A DNA stretch of 64,000 nucleotides. Origin: Archangium minus. GTDB lineage: Bacteria; Myxococcota; Myxococcia; Myxococcales; Myxococcaceae. Below the pieces are notes generated by a model. The model worked only from the letters and a program-made list of their open reading frames with translations. It did not search any database and was not told the DNA's origin. Location of the stretch: the NCBI RefSeq assembly GCF_044360475.1, contig NZ_CP043494.1:9672001-9736000 (forward strand), written 5' to 3'. This document shows positions 28,197 to 36,195 of the stretch, one piece after another (the stretch's first letter is position 1; the number at the start of each line of letters is the position of its first letter). The position numbers and the translations under genes were made by a program.

Positions 28197-28805
28197 ATGG
28201 AGCTGTCGCCGTTCATCCGAGGGGCCGGGCTGGGCGCCTCGCTCATCGTGGCCATCGGAGCCCAGAACGCCTTTGTCCTGCGGCAGGGCCTGCTGCGCGC
28301 GCACGTCCCGCTGGTGGTGGGCGTCTGCGTGGCCGGGGACGTGCTCCTCATCGCCGCAGGCGTCGCGGGCATGGGGCGGCTCGTCGAGAGCCTCCCGTGG
28401 CTCGTCGTGGTGACCACGTGGTGCGGCGCCGCCTACGTGGCCTGGTTCGGCCTGACGTCGCTCGCCCGCGCACTCCGCCCCGCCCACACAGGGCTGGAGG
28501 CCGCCGGCGGGCGGGAGGCGGGCGCGGGGCCCACGCTGCGCACGGCCCTGGCGCTCACGTTCCTCAACCCCCACGTCTACCTGGACACCGTCGTGCTCCT
28601 GGGTTCCGTCGCGGCGCGGGAAGGGGAGCGCGACGCGCCGCTCTTCGGCGTCGGGGCCGCGGCCGCCAGCTGCGCGTGGTTCAGCAGCCTGGGCTTTGGC
28701 GCGCGGTACCTCGCGCCCCTCTTCGCCCGGCCCCTCGCCTGGAGGCTTCTGGATGGAGCCATCGGGCTGGTCATGCTGGCATTGGCCGGCTCGCTCCTGG
28801 CCTGA
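28197..28805 (+). CDS. argO: LysE/ArgO family basic amino acid exporter
   Basis: This 202-residue inner-membrane protein has about six hydrophobic helices. The family motif GASLIVAIGAQNAFVLRQGLLR is at about residues 12-33, and FLNPHVYLDTVVLLGS lies near 121-136. It exports arginine and/or lysine. The ATG is preceded by GGAGGG. It is divergent from argP, the standard regulatory pairing, and ends before a strong hairpin shared with the convergent DUF2911 gene. Confidence 0.93.
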   Translation: MELSPFIRGAGLGASLIVAIGAQNAFVLRQGLLRAHVPLVVGVCVAGDVLLIAAGVAGMGRLVESLPWLVVVTTWCGAAYVAWFGLTSLARALRPAHTGLEAAGGREAGAGPTLRTALALTFLNPHVYLDTVVLLGSVAAREGERDAPLFGVGAAAASCAWFSSLGFGARYLAPLFARPLAWRLLDGAIGLVMLALAGSLLA

Positions 28806-28839
28806 CGAGGCGGGCCCGGGCGCCGCCCCTCACCACACC

Positions 28840-28878
28840 AAGGCGGGCGCCCCGGCAGACCTCCGTGTCGCCCGCCTT
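28840..28878. terminator. Bidirectional terminator hairpin
   Basis: A perfect 10-bp stem, AAGGCGGGCG at 28840-28849 with CGCCCGCCTT at 28869-28878, lies between the convergent argO and DUF2911 genes. Its A and T ends suit termination in both directions. Confidence 0.7.
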
Positions 28879-28918
28879 GTGCTCGGCCAGGCAGCTGGCC
28901 CCACTTCCCTGAAGGGGC

Positions 28919-29503
28919 TTAGCCCTTCTTGGCCGGGCTCACGGGAACGGTGACCTGCGTGTTCTCCCACGTGAGGTTCAGCGCGGTGCCCTTCTCATCG
29001 AAGGCAATCGTGAAGGCCTCGTAGGTGTCGGCGGTCTTCTTCGCCGGCACGTCCACGCGCAGGACGTCGTTGTCCTTGTTGTACTTGTAGGCGCCCCACT
29101 GACCGACATCCTTGTTGACGATGAGGGTCCACTTGTCAGCCTGGGGGATGGCGAAGAGCGCGTAGGTGCCGGCCGGGAGCCGCTTGCCCGCGAGCTCGAT
29201 GTCGCCGGTCGTGGTGAGCTCCGTGGCGGCATTCGCGCCCAGCCGCCACACCTCGCCATAGGGCACCAGCTTGCCGAAGATGACGCGCTTCTGGCCCGTC
29301 TTGGGGTCCTGGATGCGGGGCGAGTTGTACGTCACCTTCACGTACGTGGTGTCGTTCAGCTTCTTCGCCGTCATTTCGAACGGGCTGACGGGCGCCTTGG
29401 CGGGCGGAATGCTCTTCTGCGCCAGGGCGGGCGTAGCCGCGAAGAAGAGGAGCGCGGCCAGGGCGGAGAGGCTCAGGTGCGACGCAAATCGATGGTTCAT
29501 CAT
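28919..29503 (-). CDS. DUF2911 domain secreted protein
   Basis: This 194-residue protein has a signal peptide ending TPALAQ. The DUF2911 domain follows, with VTYNSPRIQDPKTGQKRVIFG near residues 57-77, GEVWRLGANAATELTTTGDI near 83-102 and GTYALFAIPQADKWTLIVNK near 112-131. The family is a beta-sandwich found in Bacteroidetes and myxobacteria with unknown biochemical role. Two adjacent ATG codons (29503 and 29500) are possible; the first is used. It ends facing argO across a hairpin. Confidence 0.9.
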   Translation of the reverse strand: MMNHRFASHLSLSALAALLFFAATPALAQKSIPPAKAPVSPFEMTAKKLNDTTYVKVTYNSPRIQDPKTGQKRVIFGKLVPYGEVWRLGANAATELTTTGDIELAGKRLPAGTYALFAIPQADKWTLIVNKDVGQWGAYKYNKDNDVLRVDVPAKKTADTYEAFTIAFDEKGTALNLTWENTQVTVPVSPAKKG

Positions 29504-29599
29504 GGCTTGAAACCCTCGGTTGTGGAGAGACAAAGGAAGCAGCGCCGGACCGTATCATCCGGGCCGGCGGGGATGGACCCGCTTCTTCCAACCTTCTCC

Positions 29600-30112
29600 C
29601 TACCGGACGAACACGGGCGCGGTCAGCTCCAAGGAGTACGGCACGGCCGCCGCGCCCTCGGCACGAACGCGGACGAGGAAAGAGCCTCCGTACTCGGCGC
29701 GAAGCAGGCGCACCTCACCCGGTTGACGCTGGACGGTGTCACCGGGGGCGCTCAGCGGAAGCGGGCTGCCCTTGTTGTCGAGGAGCTCCACCTCCAACGC
29801 GCCGAGCGAAGCATCCCACCGCACGACCGCACCGGACGGGTTGCAGCAGTCCACATGGGCGTGAATCCAGTCCGCATCCCCGGGGCACGCCACGCCCTCG
29901 AGCCTCAACGGCCCCTGGTTGAAGATATGGTGGACGGGGCTGGCAGCCAGCCCTTGTTCCAGCGTGTCGTCGTCCTCTCGTGTGTCATCCGTGCAGGCTG
30001 AGCCAGCAGGTGGCTCATTCTCACTCCGGGGTTCACTCCCCATTCCAGTGGCACGACAGGCCCCCACCCCACCCACCGAGACCAGCATCAGCGCGAGCCC
30101 AATGAACCTCAT
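29600..30112 (-). CDS. Predicted lipoprotein of unknown function
   Basis: This 170-residue protein begins MRFIGLALMLVSVGGVGAC, a lipoprotein signal with Cys19. The mature region is acidic at first (DDTREDDDTLEQG) and then beta-rich, ending with a pattern like a pre-peptidase C-terminal or fibronectin-type strand set (WDASLGALEVELLDNKGSPL, then VRVRAEGAAAVPYSLEL). The ATG at 30110-30112 follows GAGGTG. It lies about 100 bases upstream of the DUF2911 gene on the same strand. No enzyme motif is seen. Confidence 0.75.
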   Translation of the reverse strand: MRFIGLALMLVSVGGVGACRATGMGSEPRSENEPPAGSACTDDTREDDDTLEQGLAASPVHHIFNQGPLRLEGVACPGDADWIHAHVDCCNPSGAVVRWDASLGALEVELLDNKGSPLPLSAPGDTVQRQPGEVRLLRAEYGGSFLVRVRAEGAAAVPYSLELTAPVFVR

Positions 30113-30523
30113 AAGGTACACCTCCGTCATCAACCAGGGAGTCTGGTGCGGGTGCACATTACGGGGAAGAGCAGCCGAGGTCCCGGATCTCGAGCTTCTT
30201 CGTGTTCGGCTCCATGCGATTCCAACGGCCATGCTGCCTGGGCTCACAATCCTTCAGCGAATGCATATGCAATGTGGTGGTGTGGCGCTGGCCCGACGTG
30301 CTTGGAATTCATCTTTCGATGCTGCGTCGAGCACTGGGCTCACTCGCTCCCTGAGGACTTGGCGGGACTGTGTCTCTGTTCCTTCGGCGGCCATGACAAG
30401 ACCATGACAAAAATATGGTCATCCCTTGGCCATGGCGCATCCGCAACTCCTTAAGGTGACTGGCATGTGGACGGGCGACATGGAACTCGCCTCCACGCGC
30501 TCAAGGAGGGGCGCCTCACAGCC
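30113..30523. other. Long intergenic region between divergent lipoprotein and ExbB-like genes
   Basis: This 411-base stretch has no convincing gene; the short open frames in it lack ribosome sites and family features. It is less GC-rich than its surroundings. It contains a GACCAT/ATGGTC inverted repeat (30400-30405 and 30415-30420) around an A-rich core about 105 bases before the ExbB-like start, probably the promoter region. Nothing else is recognised. Confidence 0.5.
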
Positions 30524-31192
30524 ATGCAATTCACGATCACTGGAATCTGGGAGCACACGGGTCCGTTCGCCCGGATGATCATCTTTGCGCTGGGTGCGAT
30601 GTCGATCACCTCACTGGTTGTCATTGCCGAGCGCATCATGGTGTACCGGAAGAACCGCTCCGAATCGCGTAGCTTCGCCACCAAGATGGGGGCCATCCTC
30701 GCGAAGGACGACCTCAACACGGCAGCCAATGCCAAGACAGGCAAGGACGTGGGGCACCTGGGCCGGGTCATCAACTCGGGCCTGACGGCCTACCGGGTGT
30801 CGTCGTCCAACAAGGATGTGGCGGTGGAGTCCGTGGCGCGCGCCCTCGAGCGCCAGGCCCAGCGTGAGGTTCAGAGCCTCAAGCGCGGCCTGGGCGTGCT
30901 GGCCACGGTGGGCTCTACGGCCCCCTTCGTGGGCCTGCTCGGCACCACGATGGGCATCGTGAACGCCTTCAGCCTCATGGCAGAGGCGAACTCCGGGGGT
31001 CTGAACACCATCTCGTCTGGTATTGCCGAGGCACTCATCACCACGGCCTTCGGCCTGCTGGTGGCCATCCCCGCGGTGATGGCCTACAACTTCCTGCAGG
31101 GCTGGGTGGACGCTCGCTCGGTGGACATCTCCGAGTCCTCCAACGAGTTCCTGGACATGGTGGCCCGACACCTCGGCGGCTTGCACTCCTGA
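30524..31192 (+). CDS. MotA/TolQ/ExbB proton channel family protein
   Basis: This 222-residue inner-membrane protein has a hydrophobic helix near residues 17-36. A cytoplasmic loop carries ALERQAQREVQSLKRGLGVLATV, followed by two further helices with the conserved GLLGTTMGIVNAF and GIAEALITTAFGLLVAIPAV signatures. It forms the five-subunit ring of a proton-driven motor. Two ExbD/TolR genes follow directly. The TolQ-TolR-TolR order is shared by the myxobacterial gliding motor AglR-AglQ-AglS and by some TonB systems; no tonB or tolA is nearby to decide between them. Confidence 0.93.
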   Translation: MQFTITGIWEHTGPFARMIIFALGAMSITSLVVIAERIMVYRKNRSESRSFATKMGAILAKDDLNTAANAKTGKDVGHLGRVINSGLTAYRVSSSNKDVAVESVARALERQAQREVQSLKRGLGVLATVGSTAPFVGLLGTTMGIVNAFSLMAEANSGGLNTISSGIAEALITTAFGLLVAIPAVMAYNFLQGWVDARSVDISESSNEFLDMVARHLGGLHS

Positions 31193-31231
31193 GCTCGGTG
31201 GTCCAACCCTTCCAGAACCCCAGGTGCACTT

Positions 31232-31654
31232 ATGGGAATGTCAGTCGGGGGTCCCTCCGGGGGCCCCAAGGCCGAAATCAACGTCACCCCGCTGGTGGAC
31301 GTGGTGCTCGTGCTGCTCATCATCTTCATGGTCGTCACCCCCATGCTCCAGCGTGGCAAGAACGTGACACTGCCCAAGGCCAAGGAGATTGAAAACAAGA
31401 AGACGGACACCAAAGACAACGCGCTTATCCTCTCGGTGACACCCGACAAGAAGCTCTATCTGGACAACGACCCCCTGGACGAGAAGGCGCTGGAAGACCG
31501 ACTGAAGGGGGTGCTCGCCAAGGACCCCGTCCGCAGGATTCTCCTCAAGGCGGATAACTCGCTACGGGTCGGCGACGTGCGCAAGGTGATGGACGTGGCG
31601 CGCAAGGCTAACGCCAAGCGCGTGTCCCTGGGGGTCGAGCAGCTCAAGGAGTAG
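31232..31654 (+). CDS. ExbD/TolR family protein, first copy
   Basis: This 140-residue protein has a single N-terminal membrane helix (about residues 20-38) carrying the proton-relay aspartate Asp23 in INVTPLVDVVLVLLIIFM. A periplasmic domain of about 95 residues follows. It pairs with the ExbB-like channel encoded 39 bases upstream. A second, divergent copy follows two bases after the stop. Having two ExbD-type subunits suggests a hetero-dimeric rotor inside one ring, as proposed for gliding motors and some TonB complexes. Confidence 0.93.
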   Translation: MGMSVGGPSGGPKAEINVTPLVDVVLVLLIIFMVVTPMLQRGKNVTLPKAKEIENKKTDTKDNALILSVTPDKKLYLDNDPLDEKALEDRLKGVLAKDPVRRILLKADNSLRVGDVRKVMDVARKANAKRVSLGVEQLKE

Positions 31655-31656
31655 CC

Positions 31657-32121
31657 ATGGCCAAGAACAACCTTCGCAAGTCCTGGGTCAAACCCGCCTC
31701 GGCACCCAACTCGGAAATCAATGTCACCCCGCTGGTGGACGTGGTGCTGGTGCTCCTCATCATCTTCATGGTGGTGACGCCGCTGATGGAGAAGGACATC
31801 GAGGTGCGCGTGCCGGAGACCGAGGTGGCGGAGAACCCAACACCCGACTCGAACGACTCGCAGATTGTGGTGCAGGTGACCGAGTCGGGGGACTACTCCA
31901 TCAACACGGAGAAGATCGCGCCGACGGACTACGTCACGCGGCTCACCCAGCTGCTCAACACCAAGAAGAACGACGAGCGCATCGTCTTCTTCGTGGCGGA
32001 CGACAAGGCGAGCTACGGCAAGCTGGTGGCCGCGCTGGATGGAGCCAAGGCGGCCGGCGCGAAGGTGCTCGGCTTCGCGCCGGACGAGAGCACCGCCCCC
32101 TCCCCCACCCCATCGCCGTAG
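31657..32121 (+). CDS. ExbD/TolR family protein, second copy
   Basis: This 154-residue protein has one membrane helix and Asp28 in the same INVTPLVDVVLVLLIIFMVV core as its neighbour, but a different periplasmic domain and a Ser/Pro/Thr tail. It starts two bases after the first ExbD, indicating tight co-translation. The aspartate position (28) is the one I recall for AglQ of Myxococcus, which makes a gliding-motor role possible but not established. The gene ends at a strong hairpin. Confidence 0.93.
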   Translation: MAKNNLRKSWVKPASAPNSEINVTPLVDVVLVLLIIFMVVTPLMEKDIEVRVPETEVAENPTPDSNDSQIVVQVTESGDYSINTEKIAPTDYVTRLTQLLNTKKNDERIVFFVADDKASYGKLVAALDGAKAAGAKVLGFAPDESTAPSPTPSP

Positions 32122-32127
32122 GAGCAG

Positions 32128-32162
32128 GCGAGGGAGCCAGTCTGCACACCTGGCTCCCTCGC
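32128..32162 (+). terminator. Strong terminator hairpin of the ExbB-ExbD-ExbD operon
   Basis: A perfect 13-bp stem, GCGAGGGAGCCAG at 32128-32140 with CTGGCTCCCTCGC at 32150-32162, and a 9-base loop lie six bases after the last stop. There is no T-tract, which is common in this GC-rich genome. Confidence 0.75.
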
Positions 32163-32242
32163 GAAGGTCGACCTTGAGCAGGTCGCGTGTGCGTCTCGAA
32201 CCCACTGGCTGAGACCGCCCCCTGCTCAATCAGGCACCCATT

Positions 32243-32275
32243 TAAGTCAGTTGACTGTTTCAGTCATTCGACTTA
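32243..32275. promoter_or_regulatory. 33-bp palindrome upstream of the TetR/P450 cassette
   Basis: Arms TAAGTCAGTTGACTG (32243-32257) and CAGTCATTCGACTTA (32261-32275) flank a TTT core; 12 of 15 arm positions pair. TTGACT within it could serve as a -35 element. It is the only such palindrome in the gap before the first tetR gene. It is the likely operator for one or both TetR proteins, controlling all eight downstream genes. The dyad is seen; the binding protein is inferred. Confidence 0.6.
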
Positions 32276-32387
32276 GACCTTGTGGCGTGGGCTCGAGGAC
32301 GGGCCACGCCCCGGAGGTCTGGATGAGTGCCGACGACTGCAAGGTGGTTCTGGATGACCCGTTCCGCGCCCTCTGGTGGGTGCGCTG

Positions 32388-33032
32388 ATGAGTCAGGTCA
32401 AATCCGACCGAGGCAGCGAGACACGCGAGCTGATCCTCGTCACCGCCGAGCGTTTGTTCGCTGAGCACGGCGTGGAGGCCATCTCCAACCGCCAGGTGAG
32501 CGAGGCAGCGGGCCAGTCGAACAACTTCGCCGTTGGCTACCACTTTGGCTCTAAAGAGGAGCTCGTGGTGGCCATCGTGCGCCGGCACTCCGAGTCGGTG
32601 GAACGGCGGCGGGCTGAGATGCTCGCGGAGATCACCGGCTCACCTGACCTGCGCGACTGGGTGTCCTGCCTCGTGCGACCGGCGACAGAGCACCTCGCCT
32701 CGTTGGGTATCCCGTCCTGGTACGCGCGGTTCATCGCCCAGGTGACGACCCATCCCGCCTTGCGAGAGCGCGTGCGCAAGGAGTCATTCACCTCGCAGTC
32801 AATGCAGCAGGCCCACGAGGGCATGTTCCGGCTGATCCCTCGTCTCCCCGAGGACGTAAGACAAGAGCGTAACGACATGGGCCGGATGCTGGTCGTGCAC
32901 ATGTGCGCCGAGCGGGAACGCGCGCTGCACGAGGGCACGGCCTCGCCCCACTCGACGTGGGAGTCCACCACGGACAGCCTGGTCGATGCGCTCGTCGGTT
33001 TGTGGCTGGCCCCCGTTACCGCCCGGCGGTGA
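32388..33032 (+). CDS. TetR-family regulator, cassette copy 1
   Basis: This 214-residue regulator has an HTH at about residues 12-58 (LILVTAERLFAEHGVEAISN, then SNNFAVGYHFGSKEEL). It is a close paralogue of the TetR encoded 815 bases downstream. Only two of the first 82 residues differ, whereas residues around 125-185 differ heavily. The two should therefore read the same DNA site while sensing different ligands. The ATG at 32388 aligns with the start of the second copy, and even the bases before the start (GGTGCGCTG) match. It lies just after a 33-bp palindrome. Confidence 0.92.
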   Translation: MSQVKSDRGSETRELILVTAERLFAEHGVEAISNRQVSEAAGQSNNFAVGYHFGSKEELVVAIVRRHSESVERRRAEMLAEITGSPDLRDWVSCLVRPATEHLASLGIPSWYARFIAQVTTHPALRERVRKESFTSQSMQQAHEGMFRLIPRLPEDVRQERNDMGRMLVVHMCAERERALHEGTASPHSTWESTTDSLVDALVGLWLAPVTARR

Positions 33033-33136
33033 CACACCCGAGCCGAGCTCGCGGGCCTGGAAGTCACGCCCTGATTCTTCCGCGCCCCCCTGGAAGTCCT
33101 GGTTGTTTCAACCCCAAGACCCTGTCCCCAAACCCC

Positions 33137-33829
33137 ATGGTCGACACCAATACCCTGACCCTGCCTGAAAACGCCTCTCTGTTCACCCGCCTGCGCATCG
33201 CGACCAAGATCCTGAAATTGGTCAAGGGCAACGAGGGGAATCCCGTCTATGGCCAGACGCTCAATGCCTGCCTGGACTACGACGTCTACGAATCGCTCAT
33301 CCAGAAGCTCCAGCACAGCGAGGATTGGCGCCGCATGCTGTCCAAGCACCCTTCTCTGGAGGCCAAGGATCTGGATCTGGCCGCGCTCGAGCGCCTGCCC
33401 GAGGGAACGCTCGGCCATGCGTACGCGCGCTACTACCGCGACAACAAGATCACACCCTTCGAGACAACGCTCAAGCTCAAGAACGACATCGACTTCGTCG
33501 CCAAGCGCTACCGCGAGACGCATGACGTGATGCACCTGGTGACGGGCTACGGCACGGACGTGATGGGCGAGATAGAGCTACAGGCATACGTCCAGGGAAA
33601 CCTGGGTATCTGGACTGCGGCACTCATCGTGCTGTTCGGCACGCTCGGACAACTCAAGGGCCGGCAAGCCGGCGTCGACACGTCCGAGTACCTGCGGCGG
33701 ATCTGGGCCGCGTACCGCCGTGGCCGCGCGTCCCCGCTGTTCCTCGACTTCTGGTTCGAGAACCACTGGGAGACCCCCGTGGCCACGGTGCGCGCGCGGC
33801 TGTGCGCCCCCGCGGAGCTGATGAACTGA
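33137..33829 (+). CDS. COQ4-like protein
   Basis: This 230-residue protein carries the COQ4 signature HDxxH-x11-E in HDVMHLVTGYGTDVMGE (about residues 132-148), the zinc or metal site of that family. It continues with a helical core and a C-terminal WAAYRRGRASPLFLDFWFENHW. Eukaryotic COQ4 acts in ubiquinone biosynthesis and binds polyprenyl lipids. Here the gene lies between two tetR genes and ahead of a P450 electron-transfer set, not with other quinone genes, so a role on a lipid-like or aromatic P450 substrate is possible. That is inference. Confidence 0.82.
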   Translation: MVDTNTLTLPENASLFTRLRIATKILKLVKGNEGNPVYGQTLNACLDYDVYESLIQKLQHSEDWRRMLSKHPSLEAKDLDLAALERLPEGTLGHAYARYYRDNKITPFETTLKLKNDIDFVAKRYRETHDVMHLVTGYGTDVMGEIELQAYVQGNLGIWTAALIVLFGTLGQLKGRQAGVDTSEYLRRIWAAYRRGRASPLFLDFWFENHWETPVATVRARLCAPAELMN

Positions 33830-33846
33830 AAGGACCTGGTGCGCTG

Positions 33847-34491
33847 ATGAGTCAGGGCAAATCCGACCGAGGCAGCGAGACCCGCGAGCTGATCCTCGTC
33901 ACCGCCGAGCGGCTGTTCGCCGAGCACGGCGTGGAGGCCGTCTCCAACCGCCAGGTGAGCGAGGCGGCCGGCCAGTCGAACAACTTCGCCGTCGGCTATC
34001 ACTTCGGCTCCAAGGAGGAGCTCGTGGTGGCCATCGTCCGCCGTCACTCCGAGTCGGTGGAACGGCGGCGGGCTGAGATGCTCGCGGAGATCGCCGGCTC
34101 GCCCGACCTGCGCGACTGGATGTCCTGCCTCGTACGGCCGACCACCGAGCACCTCGCCTCGTTGGGCAGCCCCTCCTGGTACGCGCGGTTCATCGCCCAG
34201 GTGACGACCCATCCCTCCTGGCGTGAGCGCGTGAGCAAAGAGGTGGGCTCCTCGCGGGCGCTGCAGCAGATCATCGAGAGCGTATTCCAGCTGGTCCCGC
34301 GTCTCCCCGAGGATGTGCGGCAGGATCGCGGCAACATGAGCCGGTTGCTCATCGCGCACATGTGCGCCGAGCGGGAACGCGCGCTGCACGAGGGCACGGC
34401 CCCGCCCCGCTCGACGTGGGAGTCCACCGCGGCCGGACTGGTCGACGCGCTCGTCGGGTTGTGGTTAGCCCCCGTCTCCGCTCGGCGGTGA
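33847..34491 (+). CDS. TetR-family regulator, cassette copy 2
   Basis: This 214-residue paralogue of the TetR at 32388 has the same length and the same start and end sequences. The DNA-binding half is almost unchanged (differences at residues 4 and 32 only), while the presumed ligand pocket (KEVGSSRALQQIIESVFQLV against KESFTSQSMQQAHEGMFRLI) has diverged. It starts 17 bases after the COQ4-like gene and is followed after 41 bases by the ferredoxin reductase, so it is probably part of the same transcript. Confidence 0.92.
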   Translation: MSQGKSDRGSETRELILVTAERLFAEHGVEAVSNRQVSEAAGQSNNFAVGYHFGSKEELVVAIVRRHSESVERRRAEMLAEIAGSPDLRDWMSCLVRPTTEHLASLGSPSWYARFIAQVTTHPSWRERVSKEVGSSRALQQIIESVFQLVPRLPEDVRQDRGNMSRLLIAHMCAERERALHEGTAPPRSTWESTAAGLVDALVGLWLAPVSARR

Positions 34492-34532
34492 CCGATTCGA
34501 ACCGGGCGCAACGAGAAAGGAACGTCTTGGCA

Positions 34533-35777
34533 ATGGAAGAGCGCATCATCATCGTGGGAGCCGGCCAGGCCGGTGGCGAGCTGGCCGCCGGCTTGCGAAA
34601 GCAGGGCTACAAGGGGCGCGTTCTCCTGCTGGGAGACGAGGCGCATCCACCCTACCAGCGGCCTCCGCTCTCGAAGGGATTCCTACAGGGAAAGGTGGCG
34701 CTGACGGATCTCTATCTCAAGCCGCTCGCGACCTATGAGCGCTTCGACATCGAGCTCAAGACTGGCACGCGCGTCGAGGCCATCGATCGCTCCACCCGGG
34801 AGATCTCCCTGGGGGATGGGAGCCGGCTGGCCTATGACAAGCTTGTTCTGGCCACGGGAGGTCGGGCACGTCCCTTGAACCTCCCCGGGCTGGAGGGTGC
34901 CCGGCTCGAGAACCTGTTCTCGGTGCGCTCGATTTCCGACATCGAGGCAATGCGCGGGAAGTTCGTCCCAGGCAACCGGTTGATCATCATCGGTGGCGGC
35001 TACGTGGGGCTCGAGGTCGCGGCTGTGGCCGTGCAGCTTGGACTGCGTGTAACGCTGCTGGAGGCGGCACCTCGCCTGCTCCCCCGAGTGACGGGGCCGG
35101 AGGTGTCCTCGTTCATCGAGCAACTCCACCGCGAGCGGGGCGTGGAGTTCCGGCTCTCGTGCGAGGTGCGGGACCTGGAGCTCGACGAGGCGCGGCGTCA
35201 GGTGCGCGGGGTGAGCCTCGCGTGTCGTGGCGTGCCAGAGCGGCTCGAGGCGGACCTGGTGCTGGTAGGAATTGGCCTCATCCCCAACACGGAGCTGGCC
35301 TCCGCGGCGGGTCTGGCCGTCGACAATGGCATCGTCGTGGACGAGTACGCCTGTACGGCCGATCCAGCGATCCTCGCCATTGGGGACTGCGCGAATCAGC
35401 CCAGCGCCTACACGGGCGGACGCATCCGGCTCGAGTCCGTGCCTAACGCCATCGAGCATGCGCGCGTCGCGGCGGCCACCCTGATGGGAAAGATGGAGCC
35501 CTACGCCGCCATTCCCTGGTTCTGGTCGGACCAGTACGGCTTGAAGCTGCAGATGGTGGGGCTCTCCACCGGCTACGAGCAGTGCGTCACGCGAGGCGCC
35601 GTCGAGGGCAAGGAGTTCTCGGCCTTCTACCTCAAGGACAGACGGGTCATCGCCGCGGACGTCATCGGTCGCCCCGCGGAGTTCATGGCCGCGAAGCGTC
35701 TGGTTTCGAGCCGAGCGGAGGTGGACATCACCCGCCTAGGCGACGCGGCCGTCCCGCTCAACAGCCTCGCCGCTTGA
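34533..35777 (+). CDS. NAD(P)H-dependent ferredoxin reductase, putidaredoxin-reductase type
   Basis: This 414-residue FAD protein has a first Rossmann motif GAGQAGGELAAGL (residues 8-20) for FAD and a second, GGGYVGLEVAAV (about 153-164), for NAD(P)H. The family motif for FAD near the end is AILAIGDCANQP. It passes electrons from NAD(P)H to the [2Fe-2S] ferredoxin encoded 40 bases downstream, which then feeds the P450s. An in-frame TTG at 34527 is better spaced from the AAAGGA ribosome site and would add two residues. A decayed copy of this gene's 3' end lies between the two P450 genes. Confidence 0.93.
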   Translation: MEERIIIVGAGQAGGELAAGLRKQGYKGRVLLLGDEAHPPYQRPPLSKGFLQGKVALTDLYLKPLATYERFDIELKTGTRVEAIDRSTREISLGDGSRLAYDKLVLATGGRARPLNLPGLEGARLENLFSVRSISDIEAMRGKFVPGNRLIIIGGGYVGLEVAAVAVQLGLRVTLLEAAPRLLPRVTGPEVSSFIEQLHRERGVEFRLSCEVRDLELDEARRQVRGVSLACRGVPERLEADLVLVGIGLIPNTELASAAGLAVDNGIVVDEYACTADPAILAIGDCANQPSAYTGGRIRLESVPNAIEHARVAAATLMGKMEPYAAIPWFWSDQYGLKLQMVGLSTGYEQCVTRGAVEGKEFSAFYLKDRRVIAADVIGRPAEFMAAKRLVSSRAEVDITRLGDAAVPLNSLAA

Positions 35778-35817
35778 AGACAGTTCAACACCAGGAAGCA
35801 ACACCCAAGAGGACATC

Positions 35818-36144
35818 ATGGCGAAGATCAAGTTCATCGAGGCGGATGGGAAGGAGCACGAGGTCGAGGCGCAGGAGGGACAGTCCGTCATGCAGGCGGC
35901 GATGGACAACCTCGTGCCGGGCATCGTCGCCGAGTGTGGAGGCTTCGCCAGCTGCGCGACCTGCCACGGCTACGTCGATGAGGCGTGGCTGAAGAAGCTC
36001 CCCCCGCCCGATTCAGCGGAAGAGGGAATGATTTCGTGCGCCTACCACGTGCAATCCAACAGCCGGCTGACCTGTCAGATCAAGGTGACTCCCGCGCTGG
36101 ATGGGCTGGTGGTCCGTCTTCCTCTCTCGCAGACGAGCGAGTGA
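35818..36144 (+). CDS. [2Fe-2S] ferredoxin, putidaredoxin type
   Basis: This is a 108-residue adrenodoxin-family ferredoxin. The cluster cysteines are in CGGFASCATC (about residues 40-49), and the fourth is in the motif EGMISCAYHV near 73; a further Cys lies near 86 (LTCQ). It shuttles single electrons from the reductase to the P450s in a class I system. Fragments of a second copy of its 3' end and downstream spacer remain just before the second P450 gene. Confidence 0.94.
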   Translation: MAKIKFIEADGKEHEVEAQEGQSVMQAAMDNLVPGIVAECGGFASCATCHGYVDEAWLKKLPPPDSAEEGMISCAYHVQSNSRLTCQIKVTPALDGLVVRLPLSQTSE

Positions 36145-36195
36145 GGACTGGACAGGCCCCCGCGCTTCTTTCTCCAACAATCCGAGAGCTCAACC

